From Aporrectodea caliginosa (taxonomy: Eukaryota > Annelida > Clitellata > Crassiclitellata > Lumbricidae): DNA of 64,000 nt. The translations under genes and the position numbers were made by a program. Shown here in pieces: positions 36,348 through 48,569 of the stretch. The DNA is taken from assembly GCA_020284085.1 (NCBI GenBank), contig JACEVL010000209.1:237001-301000 (forward strand), read 5' to 3'. The notes under the pieces are model-generated. The model was given only the letters and a program-made list of their open reading frames with translations. It had not been told where the DNA came from and searched no databases. Every line of letters starts with the position of its first letter. Within the stretch, counting starts at the first letter, position 1.

Positions 36348-37349
36348 AATTATGGTATGGCTACATACAGAGAGTGCCTACAAGGGTGTGTACATCGGTC
36401 AGTTTGAGGTTACAGGCAGTGGTACTGCGTTCTTTTCTAAGGAGATTACAGTCCTTTCTTGTTTCATTTCTAGTCTGTGGTGTTGTTATTTTAGCCACAA
36501 GCATCGGTTGCTTTTGTCTGTTTCAGTTCTCCCAGAGGCCTTGATTGCTGAGTTGTTTTAGCTGCTCAGAGCCTTTGAGGCTGAGTGGCGTTATTTTGTA
36601 TTTTGATGCACTTTTGTAAGAATTAAAGGACTCAGTCATTTCTGTATTGAACTTTGTTTATATAAACCTTCCATTTAATTAAATTCTTAGGAACAGGAAA
36701 GCGAAGGCATTTGACCTGAGGAGTGCAAGGAAATATATGAGAGTCGTGTCTGTGTGGTAGGTTTAAGGAAGTGGCAAAACATAAATCCTCTAAAAAGCTT
36801 TCAAGTTTTCAGTTATTAAACTAAGAAATGTCAAGATACATGGATCTGGCATGCAGACAATCAAATGACAATGGTGCTTAGAATTGGAGTGTTGAGAGAT
36901 TTAAGGGGTAAAGTAGGACTCTGAATAGAATTATGGGCAATGATTCTTCTGTGGTTTTGGTGAACGACCTGGGAAGAGAACCAGAGCTGCAGTATTGGAG
37001 AATTCATAGGATGACTAAGAAAATTGCAAGTCTATTCAGATTTTAATTAAGAGAAGCAGAACTCAAGTGATTTCCAAATTTTAGGGATAAGTGATGGAGG
37101 GGTGAAGAAATGTAATCATAATCGTAAACTCGAAATTTCTAAAGCGCTACTCTAAAGGAACCAGCTGCAGGAATCACCATTCTCGAGAGCTGCAGCTCGA
37201 TCTCGTCAGTTTGTCCATTCCACAGTTTCTCAAGCGCTTGAAGTATGTATTTTTCGACAGTAATTTCACTGGTTCGGGTCAGGAGCACAACTGATTAGTG
37301 TTTCTTGAAGTGGCGCTTTATAGGCTAAATGTCAAATTACAATCTTCTT

Positions 37350-37580
37350 TAACTTAAGTTCTCTGCCCTTCGGCAGGTTCCAACTTCCAATGACGCCAAT
37401 TTTCTCTTTGCTGTGCTCTTTCCTTTAATTCGCTGTATCGATCGGCCATCCATCCCAGCATCATCTGCCTCGGTCTTCCTCTCCCTCTTTTCCCTTCCAT
37501 TCTCCCTTCTATGATTTCCTTCAGGAGGGAGTTTCCTCTTAATACGTGCCCCACCCAATTCTTCTGTCTTTCTCTTATTA
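37350..37580 (-). mobile_element. LINE C-terminal fragment
   Basis: Minus-strand text HVLRGNSLLKEIIEGRMEGK then RGRGRPRQMMLGWM and RAQQRENWRHW, the common end of many LINE reverse transcriptases (GHVLR ... EGKRGRGRPR ... W). Confidence 0.75.
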
Positions 37581-38017
37581 TTGTAAGAAATTACAATACA
37601 TACATAATTATATGCACGCATACAGATATTATCTTATTTTACCTCTCTTCAGCTTACCTTCCTTTAGCTCAGTAATTCATTAATATTGACTTTTGATGAC
37701 CAGCGATGGTAAGTTAAACTTGTGTGCTATGTTTACAGAACAAACTATAACAATGATTAGTAGGCCTACACTTGATTAGAAGCTTCGGTTTTCAGTCAAT
37801 AAATCACAAAGCGAAGGTACTAATAACATGGTTCATACAGAGAATGACAACAATGGGAGGATCTGAAGGGATGAAGATATCGATAGCTATAGGGCCACTT
37901 TAATAACAGAATGTGTACAATTACTAATAAACACGGCCATTCGACATCTATAATAAGAAATGAGTTCACAAAAGCCTGATAGCTATAGAACTAAAAGAAT
38001 AATAGGTTAACTGACAA

Positions 38018-38790
38018 CTGACAACTTTATTTCCAGAAGCGCAATGCATATAACAATTAACAACATTTATAACTTGACTATTAGCCTACATATCAGTGCA
38101 TTGGCTAGGGAACAGGGAAGACCCAAAAGGGGCACAAGCCCCGCTTAATTAGGGTCACCCTTTTTAACAATAATCATTTATGGCTGGTTAGTCAGTTGAA
38201 AGAAAGAAAGGTTCAACTCAATAATGTTCTTAACTAAATAATAACATTGCAATTTACTAAGATCAATATGTAAGAAAGAAAGGTTCAACTCAATAATGTT
38301 CTTAACTAAATAATAACATTGCAATTTACTAAGAAGATCAATATCTAAACAATTCGATGAAACAGTGTTAAATGAAGTATGGTTAATCCTTCAAGTAACT
38401 ATTCCACAGCTTCTTAAATTGGGTGTATGTGGGTGCATTCCGAATACTCATCGGTACTGCATTCCAAATTTTTGGACCACTACAACAAATTGAAAATCTA
38501 CGATAATTAGTGCGTGCATATATGACATATAAACCACCAGAAGAAGATCTTGTACAATGACCATGCATCTCTACTACCTTCGTAAAATAGTTTGAAAATG
38601 AATCAGGCAGCAAGTTATTGACAAATTTATACATGAAATTACCAAGTTGATAGCGATTTATATTTTCAAAGTTCATAATATTATATTCTCTGTATCTGTA
38701 TGCCGTGTGGGCATTAAAAGGATCTCTTGCAATAATTCTAATAGCTTTTTTCTGCAGAACCAGAAGACATTTCAACCTAGTAGAATAGTT
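38018..38790 (-). mobile_element. LINE 3' end (RT C-terminus plus 3' UTR)
   Basis: Minus-strand text VLQKKAIRIIARDPFNAHT, NINRYQLGNFMYKFVNNLL, GPKIWNAVPMSIRNAPT and a TFKKLW-like end, to a stop at 38383. This is the usual C-terminal block of CR1-type LINEs. Its 3' UTR holds GGGGCTTGTGCCCC and ends AAATAAAGTTGTCAGTTGTC. It is 5'-truncated and differs from the LINE in the MPHOSPH8 intron. Confidence 0.8.
38201..38346 (+). repeat. 72-bp direct duplication
   Basis: AGAAAGAAAGGTTCAACTCA and the following sequence at 38201-38272 is repeated at 38273-38346 with almost no change, inside the 3' UTR region of a LINE. Confidence 0.9.
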
Positions 38791-39039
38791 TGAGGTTGAT
38801 CAGTGTTCTTCATTTGTGTCTTAACTAGACGGCAAACAGACAAGGCAAGTTAATTACCACCATAGGCGCAACCACCCTATGGGACCCATGGGACGCGTCC
38901 CCCCCAACTTTCGAACAGGTTGGGACGGTCCCCCAACTTTTGAAAATTGCAGTCCATCAAAGTAGACTGAGAGAAACCCTGTCTGAACATCCAAACTCTA
39001 TCCAAAGAGAAAGTGAACTGAAGCTCCAACCATCCCACT

Positions 39040-39250
39040 CATCCATACATCCACCAGTCCATCTATCTATCCGTCTATCCATTCACCAAACAGCAACAGC
39101 CACACACACGTCAGACCATCCAACCATTCATCCACTCATCCATCCTTACATTTATCCAGCGCATCAATTCATTCATTTATTCATCCATCCACCCATACAC
39201 CATTCACCTATCAACTCATTTCATTCAGTCATCCACCCACCCACCCTAGC
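39040..39250 (+). repeat. (ATCC)n/(CATT)n-like simple repeat
   Basis: Degenerate CCATCCATTCATC-type tetranucleotide sequence. Confidence 0.85.
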
Positions 39251-39369
39251 CTATACGAAGATTGAAGTCCTACCAAGAGATCTGAACCTGGAGATCCAAG
39301 TCCTAATGCCTCAAAAGAGATCATCTTCGGACTGTGCTGTTATGTTACCGCGAAGGCCACTCCACTGAA

Positions 39370-39560
39370 ATTGCTCTCGCCTTTACGCTGGGCAACTCTG
39401 CTCATCTAATGATAGACCTAACTGAAATTAATGGATGCCTCTCAATATGCCTTGACCATAGTGCTGCTTTTAACACTGTCTACCACCAGCAGCACACTTC
39501 TTCCTAGACTCAGCAATAGCTTCGGTGTCGTCTCTGCATGGGACTGCTTTAAACTGGCTA
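39370..39560 (+). mobile_element. Decayed LINE reverse-transcriptase fragment
   Basis: The text LDHSAAFNTVYHQ near 39450-39490 and RLSNSFGV at 39505-39530 match the LDLSAAFDTVDH and LQRL-GV blocks of CR1-type RT, in different frames. Confidence 0.5.
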
Positions 39561-40107
39561 GTTTGAAACTTCTTACCTCTGCAATCGGTCTCAGCAAGTG
39601 GATATTGGTGCTGCTCAATATACGTCTACTAAAAATATGGTTGAAAGGTTGACCGGTTGACCTCCTGAACGCGTAGGCCTATCAAGAAATTTAAGTAGGC
39701 CTAGTTGCGGAGAAAGTGATTGATCACTGTTCGAAGACAGAAGATTGGAATTTGTGTTGTAACATGTTATAAAGTTGAGAAAATATTAATTTGATTACTC
39801 ATTTTAATTATAATTTTTGATCTAGGAAACAATTATTAACTATTAATTCTTCAAACAATTGTCGTAAAGATCCATAATACTTGGTAGGCATTGCATTTAG
39901 CCTACTTTTGCAGTTGGCTTTTATTTGCAAAAATCTTGGTATAAAATTGTTTAAATTCATATTGCGTCTGATATAATTACAAAATCGCTCATGGGAGCCC
40001 ACATAAATCGCCCCGTAGAGATAAAGTCTAGACCCGCCTCTGGTTCAAAATATAATATAGCACTAGGCTATATAGGGCCTAACTGACATATAAACTTGTA
40101 AAAATTA

Positions 40108-40155
40108 CTAAATTAGGCGCGGCTATTTTAACATTACGCCATTTCCCAATCGAAG
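40108..40155 (+). repeat. Direct repeat of 41755-41802
   Basis: TAGGCGCGGCTATTTT then A(C/T)GCCATTTCCCAA is shared by the two places, about 1.65 kb apart. It may mark the ends of an unrecognised element. Confidence 0.65.
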
Positions 40156-40224
40156 CAGCGATTCGCTTGCCGTGATGACATCGCATTAAATGTAGATAAT
40201 TAGTGCGACTAATCGCCGCATGAG

Positions 40225-40575
40225 CAGTGTTTAATCTAGACGTCTCTGGGGGAAAGTGCCCCCCAGGATCGAGTTTTCCCCCCCCAGAAAAATGGAAGAG
40301 ATAAAAATTTTGACACATTTATGGTCTAACATTTGTTAGAAAACACCCGTTACTACCCCCCTCGAAAATTGTTGGGTAAAAACACCTGTTACTACCCCCT
40401 CGAAAAATTGTTGGGTAAAACACCTGTTACTGCGGCCCAGCCCCGAAAATTTTGTTGGAAAATACTCGTTACTAACCCACCCCCGGTCGTCAACTTTTGG
40501 AATATGTTGGATATTTGGGCACCCCCCGAGAACCCTGGATTCCCCCCGACAGCAAGGGGACTAGATTAAACACTG
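40225..40575. mobile_element. MITE with CAGTG ends and 9-bp target duplication
   Basis: Inverted ends CAGTGTTTAATCTAG at 40225-40239 and 40561-40575 are flanked by CCGCATGAG at 40216-40224 and 40576-40584. The interior holds about four tandem units of about 35 bp around GTTACTACCCCC and AAAATTGTTGGGTAAAA. Confidence 0.85.
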
Positions 40576-40625
40576 CCGCATGAGAAGTAGACTGTTCTAT
40601 GCGCACTTTTGGTGTGAAACGGAGA

Positions 40626-40735
40626 ATGGCCGTCCATAAAGTACGTCACGCTATTTTTGACCATTTTACCCCCTCCCCTGTACAAACTGCACAAAACTGG
40701 ACCCCCCCCTAAAGTACGTCACACTTTCAACATAG
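40626..40735 (+). mobile_element. Partial copy of the GGCCGTCCATAAA family
   Basis: GGCCGTCCATAAAGTACGTC begins a terminus like that of the complete element at 46.5 kb. CGTCAC recurs within it, and no clear opposite end was seen. Confidence 0.6.
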
Positions 40736-42709
40736 AAATAATAATACTTCCGAAAGCAATGGATAATACATAAAAAGGCTTCGCAACAGCATTATTACTA
40801 GCGCTCCTAGCGAGTAGGAATCGTGAAAACACATTCAGGAGATATGCATTTCATGCTATTTTGACATAAAACTAAGCGAAATGTTTCAGAAAATTTTTGA
40901 AAATTATTTTTAAAGCTATGAAATTCTACTAAAAAAAATAATGGAACATAAAATTTAAAAAAATTGCAAAAGACGTCACACATGGCCTAAAGTTCGTCTG
41001 TACAAACTAATCACACTTATCATGAAATATCCCCTGAGCGTAGACGTACCAAAAACAGCAAAATCGAAAAAGAAAGTTTAGTGACTTAGAATTTAGTACT
41101 GAAAACTCTTTGGTGGGACAAAATAGAGAAAGAATGTTTAGAAAACATTTATGTGGACATCGACACTTTTAAGCAATCACGACGATTGAAGCCTCTTGCA
41201 TAAGAAAACATAATTTGAAGGCAACTTTTGGAATTTGTTCAAATAGAACAAAATATTACAGAAATAGCTCTATACAATTAAATGTTATGATGATTCGTCA
41301 TTACATGGAACATTATAATTATTAGCGAAATGAATTATGACTGTCGCTGTAGGCCTAATTATTTATAAAAGTACATTATATAATAATTCTAGAGAAAAAG
41401 TGATTTTTGTAATATAATTTTTAACTGTGATACTTGCTATCATTGTATAGGCCCTATATGTGCATTATTACTCGAATTAGTCATTGCATTTTGTCTCTTT
41501 ATGTAATTTTTTTGATTATCCTTCTGTAACGGAACACGCTTGGTATTATAATGTTCTATATGCATGTGCGAATCACAGTTTGCCGTTCACACCACGTGAC
41601 CGTAATAGAACACATAATCCTGAACCATGTGTATAATAATCAAGAAACAGCGTGTTCTGTAATATCCACGTGATTAAATCTCTGGAATATAATTAGTTGT
41701 GGTTCACATAGAATATTATAATACCTATCAGTTGGTAAGAATATGCAAATAGAATAAAATAGGCGCGGCTATTTTCCCAGCTACACCATTTCCCAAGCGC
41801 CAAGCACGAAGATAGAACAAATTACCCTGAATCGGACAGTGTGTCTAACTCCAATGTAAACAAAACTGCAGATAGAACACTATAATTCTCATGCGGCGTA
41901 ATGTAAATTAATAGCGTACGCAACACGATCCCAGCGATGTCGAACAGTCGAAGTTGAAAGCAGCATCATGCCCGTCTTCTGCGGAGAGGCACGTACGTGC
42001 AGTTGCCTTTCATCCACCCGGCGCCTTCTTCTCAATGCACACAAGGGAGTGGATATTGCATTGTCTATATTATCTCCAAGGCTATACGCACCTGAAGATT
42101 TCCGCATAAAATCCTTTAATAGTAGGCCTAAGCCTATGCTATACCTAACTCGGCAGCAGAGAAAGAGTCGCCAGACGTATGGCAGGAGAAGGCTATGCAT
42201 GAGCTATATAATGTGCTTTTTGTCAGAGACTTAGGCCTACATGGAGAACACAGGGTATACAGCTTCTCGTGTCTGAAGAATCGAACACTTGTACATGGAA
42301 AACCGTGAGAATGAGATGTAGCCTATCTTTTATGATAGATGAAAGTCATGAAACTGTGAATTACTACAATTTTATTGTAATATAATAATGATAAGTAAGT
42401 AAGTGTGTTCTTTATTAAACGCAAGCAAACGCTCAGCGCTTTACATAGGCCTACAACTTAGTGAAAAATAATTTAGGTAGCCTATAAAGAAAACGACAAT
42501 TAGGAAAAAAAATTAAGTCAAACTAGAAAACAGATGTCTAACTGTTCAACATGCTATAGCCAAGAATCCGCGCCTGGTAAGGGAATCAAATATCTCGCGT
42601 GTTAATATTAGCCTACTAGATCTCTATGAAAGGCAAAAACGTTAACATGGTAGGCTATAGTGAGAACGTCTGCGACGAGTAAACACACAGAGAGCTTGAG
42701 TCGAGGACG
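40736..42709. other. Intergenic, upstream of the mGluR-like gene
   Basis: AT-rich. Inverted GGAACACGC/GCGTGTTC segments lie near 41525-41550 and 41640-41655. Promoter elements cannot be assigned with confidence. Confidence 0.5.
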
Positions 42710-44907
42710 ATGTATCTTAACGTCTGCCCCCCCAGAGGAAGCACATTTTGTGGAGAGACACCGAGGGTTTCCGTCAGGGTGTTCATGCTATTAGTAGGCC
42801 TACTGCAACACAGTCTGTCGTCTGCGATTGAAGCTGAGAGCAGACGATCGTTTTCACAAGCGAGATTAGGCGATCTTAATATCGGCTACTTGGTCGCCAT
42901 CCACGAGATCTCATCGACAACGAGGAAATGCGACGCACTAAGACTGTACAATGTCCTCTGCTTTGAATCGCTTTCTATGGCCATGGAAGAAATCAACAGA
43001 AGAAGCGATCTTTTACCCAATATAACTCTCGGGTTTGTGGCCATGGACGACTGCCATGACGACATAACTGCTCTGCAGATGTCCATCGATATGATGATGC
43101 GCTACTCTTCAGCTCCACACAGGCGCCTCAGTAACATATCGAACGCCTGCGAATCGCCGGACAATAACCAGGACATCGTGGGTGTCATAGGACCGACAAC
43201 GAGTCGCGCTGCGGTCATGGTAGCTCCGTACTTCGGTGTATTCCAGATACCCACTCTATCCCTCTCTGCGACGAGCGATGAGCTGAGCGACAAGTCCCGC
43301 TACGAATACTTTTCCAGGCTCACTCCACCGGATCGTTTCCACGAACATATACTTCTCCAGATCGCTGGAAAGATGAGATGGACGTATCTGTCGCTCGTCT
43401 ACTCAGAGGGATCGTATGGGGAAAATGCAGCCAGTCAGATCAATCGCCTGTTGCGCACCAGTTTCGACAACATCTGCCTGGCTGTATCTGTGAAGATGCC
43501 TTCAGATGCCACGGACGACGATTTCGAAATGGCGGCGAGACAAGTCACAGCGAACAATCACGCGAGAGTTGCGCTGACGTTCTTCCAAGAGGAACACCGG
43601 CGTCAGTTCTTCGAAGCGGTACGGCGAAGCATCCGTCCCGATCGGAGAATCCTCTGGCTCGGCGGTGACCAATTCATCCGGTTCCAGAACGAACCACACG
43701 CCGATATCGTCGAGGGCAGCATCTACACGGACGCTCCGTCAAGGCTGCCTCCCGGCCTCGAACGTTACGTGAGAGCTCTCACTCCATGGCACGACAAGTG
43801 GTTTTCCGAGATGTGGGAGCAGATCTTTCAGTGTCGCCTGGAAGGCAGCGTGAATGAGAATCTACCCGGAGATAATGCTTCAATTTGTCATCACAACCAG
43901 TCACTTCCAAGTGAAATTACGGAAGTCGATTGGAAATGGCCATTCACAGCAAGAGCCTACGACGCCGCTTATACTTTCGCACATGCACTGGACAGTCTTA
44001 TCAGGAATGAATGTCCGGAAGCGTTTAATGACAAGTCCAGGCTGAGAAAGTGCATTTCTGGTGAGAGGTTACTCCAGTACGTCAGGAACGTTTCCTTTGA
44101 AGGGGTCACTGGTAAGATCAGATTCGACAGCGAAGGTGATTTGATCGGAGACTTGGTAATTAAGCAATATCAAAGAATATCAAACACGTGTATAGTAACT
44201 GTTATGAACCCATAACAATTGGAATATGGAACAGTTCAAATGACTCAGTCCGTTTCGACATGGATAAAATAAAGTGGACAAGTTTCAGCGTCAACTCAAC
44301 CGAAAATGCAACCGGTGTTCTGGAGTCTGTCTGCAGTAAACCATGCCAGCAGAATGAATATGCCGTTCAACAGGATAGCAAATGCTGCTGGACCTGTGCC
44401 ACATGTCGTTCGAACGAAGTCGTTGGCATAAACGGAACGGCTCCATGTGAACCATGTCCGAAGTTTTACTGGCCCAATGACACAGCAATGACATGCGTCA
44501 AAATTCTCCCAGATCAACTCCAATTCCATCGTTCCCTTTCACTAACCATGCTATGTCTGGCTTGTATAGGATGTTCAATCAGTCTGGCGGTTTCGGTCGT
44601 CTATTATATAAAGCGTAAACATCGGCTGATCAAAGCGACCAGCATTGAACTGAGTCTGATAATACTGACTGGAACCGTGTTGGCTAACGTCACCGTCATA
44701 CTGTTAATTGCAGAACCGGGAGAGAAAATGTGCGTGGTCAGAAGCATTGGCTTCCACGCAGCAATCAACATCATCTACGGTCCACTTCTCGTCAAGAACA
44801 TTCGGACGTATCGCATCTTCAAATCAGCGGAGCGAAGCATCAGAATGCCTACTGGTGTTGGAACTTTGTCGCAACTGATGTTCGTTCTTATGATAACCGC
44901 CATTCAG
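42710..44907 (+). CDS. mGluR-like exon 1: signal peptide, flytrap domain, Cys-rich linker, TM1-TM4
   Basis: The frame beginning at 42710 runs to a stop at 44215 after QYQRISNTC. The frame coding YEPITIGIWNSS, the Cys-rich linker and TM1-TM4 is open from before 44188 to beyond 44907. The change is equivalent to one missing base between about 44165 and 44212. The family consensus around this point (YxIxNYQ then a VGxW-like stretch) runs straight across, so both halves belong to one receptor. GC content and codon use are similar on both sides. Confidence 0.85.
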
Positions 44908-47620
44908 GTATACGGGATTTGACTACCACTCAGTTATAAAATACATTGCTCATTATCACTAAATTGTATTGTGTTGTATCCTTACAATGAGCCAGTGTAC
45001 ACAAACAGTAGGTGGTCCAGTTACTTACATTGGTTATTTTTAGAGTGTAGGCTGCGCCTCATGCGCCTCTGAGTTAGAGAGCGTTCGGATCGCGGTTCGC
45101 TTCCCGATGCTGCAGCTTCTTTCATAGATTTAAAATCACAGGCTAGCAGCCTAGCACGGGCCGTGCACGGGGACCTTAAAATGGCGTGGTGCCTATGATG
45201 TGCAAGGTCGAAGCCATAATACGGTCGCTATGGAAAAACGTGTACATTTACATTTTACAATAAACATTGATTGATTGATTGATTGATTGATTTTGAGGTC
45301 TATTATTAGGTAATACGATACGACACTTTAGCGATGCAATGAAGCAGGTCATTATACCAGTTAAGTTCAAAAGAACGTTCATGCTGCAGTCGCCATAGTG
45401 ATAGAAGACGCCGAGACAAATGAATTCAAAGAACATTATTAAAATTAAAAGAAGACGTCAATTAGCGAGCAGCTATAGGCCTATAGTCTGCAGAATTGAA
45501 GGCTAGAAATGAATTAATGTAACTGTCGACCACGACATTTTTGTCGCAAACACTCGCCGAGCGTTTAGATCACCCAAACTGACACTGTTCTGATCAGGAC
45601 GCTACTCGAATAATCATGGGGCACACTTTAGTTTACGTTTGTTAATGGATCAGGACCTCGCAAAGTCTAAAAGCGGCACAGCGGAACGCAGACTCTTCCA
45701 TAAGATTACTAGACGTGAGTACCCGGCTTCGCACGGGCTATCTCTACCACCCTAATATATCGTTTCCGCTTGATTTGCACAGTTATCCCCCCTTTGGATG
45801 GATTCTGCGACAACTCGTCTACAGACTTTTCGTCTACGACATTTCGTCTACAAGAATGTGTATCTGTATCCATTAGGCTACGGCTAATCAACAGAGGCCG
45901 CTTTCTTATAGTTTCGCTAAAACGTGCTATATATTCTCAGGAATCGAGCTTCTAATTACTGAAAAGATTATTTTCATCAATCCAGCTTCAATGAAATGGG
46001 AACTTAGTTTCATCCATGCATCCAGCTTGGTATCCAGCTTCTATTTACGGGAAAAATTATTTTTCGATCAATCCAGCTTCTATTTCAACACAGGAATGTT
46101 TTCATCAATCCCACTTCCATTTAGGGAAACAGTTTTTTCATCAATCCAGCTTCCATTTTAAAGTTACAATACCAAATAACTTTGTAGACGAAATGTCAGT
46201 CGACGAAATGTCTGTAGACGAAAAGTCTGTAGACGAATTGTCGTGACATCCCTTTGGATGGCGTGCTTTGGCTGTTACCACCGGCTTCCTTCCGCTGTGT
46301 AAATTCTGGTCGCTCCTAGCGAATGGACGCGCCGCTGTGGGCCTCGAACGTCATTTCTAACGAGATTTAATGTAAACTTCAATGTCCATATCCTCGAATT
46401 TAAACGATATATCGAACTGAAAATTGTTGCGTTGACCAAGAAATTCGCAGAACGTTCTGTAAAAATTTCATATCGCTACAGATTTGCATTTGCGAGTTTT
46501 AGTGGGACAGACAAATATACGGTATAGGGGCCGTCCATAAATGACGTCACACAATTTTGGCCGATTTTGAACGTGTTCCCCCTCGTCACACTTCGTCACA
46601 AAAAGTAACACCCCCTTGAAAAATGACGTCACAAAGCTCTGACCCCCAATTAAAACAAATTTCCATGGTGAAGCAAAATGCTCTTTCGTGGAACAAATAA
46701 GGAGAACATGCATATTTTAAAATCTAACGGTGGCCACATATTGAAATAATTAGAAAATGATTAATAATGGTGCCCGTATACATTAAAATAATTAAAATTT
46801 AATATTCACAATTAGTGCTGTTATTGTTAAAGTTAAATTGTTGTTAATTGTTAAATTTAATTACATAGACCTGGTGTGACGTCACACCTCTCAGACCCCA
46901 CCCTCATGTCACACATCGTCACAAATTTCCGAACCCCTCCCCTAGGTGCGTGACGTCATTTATGGACGGCCCCATAGGCCTATATACAGCCTAAATATAC
47001 TGACATTCAGAAATAAATACGTTTATATTTTAGTTTACAAAGAGGATGTAGGGTTACGTGTTCTCGGTTGTGACTTGTAGAATAAGCAAGTTTCTCCTAG
47101 AAATTTCTTAGCTCTCGGGCTACTCTCAATCTAAGCCCAAGTCACCAGATTATTAACAAAAGGTTGTATTTTTACAAAAAGTTGTTTCACTGTCTTTAAG
47201 ATGGTTCTTGTGACGCTAGCCGAGCTACTCGATCGATCAACAGTTGCTCTGAACATGCCGACACCATACGAAAAGTACGTTGAGATCTACTGCCACAAAT
47301 CCGCTCCGCTCTTCCTGCTGCCTCTCAGCTACAACATCGCCCTGATGGCCATCTGTACCGTTCTAGGATTCATCACTCGTAAGCTGCCGGAGAACTTCAA
47401 CGAATCCGCCTACATCTTCGTTTCCGTATCAACAACACTGTTCGCCTGGACCGTCTTCATCCCTACTTACTTCACGCAGACGAACTACTATCTTCAGCCG
47501 GCCATACTTGGCTTTTGTCTAATCCTCAATGCCTTCGTTACACTCGCCTGTCTGTTCCTTCGGGTCATCTACGCAGTGTTCTTCATCGCTCCCAAAACGG
47601 ATATAACTCGAGCAAAATAG
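42710..47620 (+). CDS. Metabotropic-glutamate-receptor-like class C GPCR, two exons, with a frameshift
   Basis: Class C GPCRs bind amino-acid-like ligands in an extracellular Venus-flytrap domain. The first exon (42710-44907) starts at an ATG with a hydrophobic signal segment (VFMLLVGLLQHSLSS), then the flytrap domain with mGluR landmarks: VGVIGPTTSRAAV, VFQIPTLSLSATSDELSDKS, YEYFSRLTPPDRF, RWTYLSLVYSEGSYGE. A cysteine-rich linker follows (VCSKPCQQNEY, CCWTCATC, CEPCPKFYWPN), then TM1-TM4. The second exon (47201-47620) supplies TM5-TM7 with the mGluR signature TRKLPENFNES and stops after a very short tail. The intron has CAG|gtatac and gtctttaag, phase 0. Near 44160-44215 the reading frame changes with no room for an intron, so the copy is a pseudogene, carries a sequence error, or a base is missing. 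Confidence 0.85.
45802..46249. mobile_element. Inverted-repeat element with 12-bp flanking duplication
   Basis: Both ends carry CGACAA(C/T)TCGTCTACAGAC then TTTTCGTCTAC and GACATTTCGTC in inverted orientation (about 55 bp). The flanks are CCCTTTGGATGG at 45790-45801 and 46250-46261. The interior has about five degenerate units around TTTTCATCAATCCAGCTTC. It sits in the mGluR-like intron. The class is unknown. Confidence 0.8.
46527..46973. mobile_element. MITE with perfect 24-bp inverted repeats (GGGGCCGTCCATAAATGACG)
   Basis: Both ends read GGGGCCGTCCATAAATGACG then TCAC inward. The interior repeats GTCACA and TGACGTCA. It is 447 bp, in the mGluR-like intron. Flanking ATA on both sides may be the target duplication. 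Confidence 0.85.
47201..47620 (+). CDS. mGluR-like exon 2: TM5-TM7
   Basis: The acceptor tgtctttaag opens in phase 0 with MVLVTLAELLDRSTVA, then CHKSAPLFLLPLSYNIALM, ICTVLGFITRKLPENFNES, FVSVSTTLFAWTVFIPTYFT and a final helix, ending KTDITRAK and TAG. Only a few residues follow TM7; mGluRs usually have a longer cytoplasmic tail, so further exons could exist or the tail is short. A LINE fragment lies immediately downstream. Confidence 0.85.
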   Translation: MVLVTLAELLDRSTVALNMPTPYEKYVEIYCHKSAPLFLLPLSYNIALMAICTVLGFITRKLPENFNESAYIFVSVSTTLFAWTVFIPTYFTQTNYYLQPAILGFCLILNAFVTLACLFLRVIYAVFFIAPKTDITRAK

Positions 47621-47639
47621 CCAGCTGTAGCGCAAGAAA

Positions 47640-48440
47640 ATAAGCAATCAATTCAGCCAGTGTAAAACACCACCATTCAGGGCGGATTCTACGAAGGTCA
47701 CGGATGTGCATGAAGCAAGAACGGGAAAGATGGGTGATGTGATCGGAAAAGCTAAGATTCTGGTCAAAAGTCACACCTAGGTTGCGGACAGGAGAATTTG
47801 CTATGAATGTGTGAGTGGATACAGAGTCAAGGTTGAGGGAAATAGAGGGATCTGGGATTTTCTTGAGTTGCTCACGGAGGCCTATAAGAATGAATTCAGT
47901 TTTAGAGGGGTTGAGGCACAACATGTTTGAAGTCATCCACGAGGAGATTTGTTTTACCACACGGAGGAGATGATCTATGGAGTCAGAGAAGCTGCTTGGA
48001 GAGAATGAGATGAATAATTGGGTGTCGTCAGCGTAGGCCCTATAGGTGATGGTCAACCGAGGATGCTTTGATGAGTGAGCTGAGTGGAGTAGTGTAATAG
48101 GGGGTAGGATGAACAATAGGGGTCCAAGAACAGAACCTTGCGGAACACCACAGGTGAGAGGGCATGATTGCGATGAGGTTTCTGGTGTTTTAACGGAGAA
48201 AGAGCGGGAAGAGAGATAGGTCTGAATCCAGAGGAGAGCAGTGTCGGTAAAACCGAACCAGGTAGACAGTCTTTGGAGTAATATGTTGTGGTCAATGGTG
48301 TCGAAAGCTGCAGAAATATCAAGGAGGCACAGACAGGAGACTTGTTGATGAGAAATGGCAGAAACAAGTTTATTGTAGAGGGAAGTGAGAAGTGAGCCAA
48401 CCTCAGCCAAGTACAGACCTAAGAGGGATAAATTTATACA
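47640..48440 (-). mobile_element. CR1/L2-like LINE reverse-transcriptase fragment
   Basis: Minus-strand text LDISAAFDTIDHNILLQRLS, GVPQGSVLGPLLFILPP, AYADDTQLFISFS, NPSKTEFILIGLREQLKK, NLGVTFDQNLSFSDHI, RDLRRIRP. The frame is nearly open, with the YADD catalytic box. Homology is lost after RRIRP, about 50 bp from the mGluR-like stop codon, so its 3' end is missing as well as its 5' end. Confidence 0.9.
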
Positions 48441-48569
48441 TTATTTCTGATATCAGTCTATTTATAATATTGTCTACAAAATTCTTCATTTTGTCATTTT
48501 TACAACCAATTCAGGATCTTGACAACGCATATCGATTTTGTTTATATAGGCCTATAATATATTTTATTT

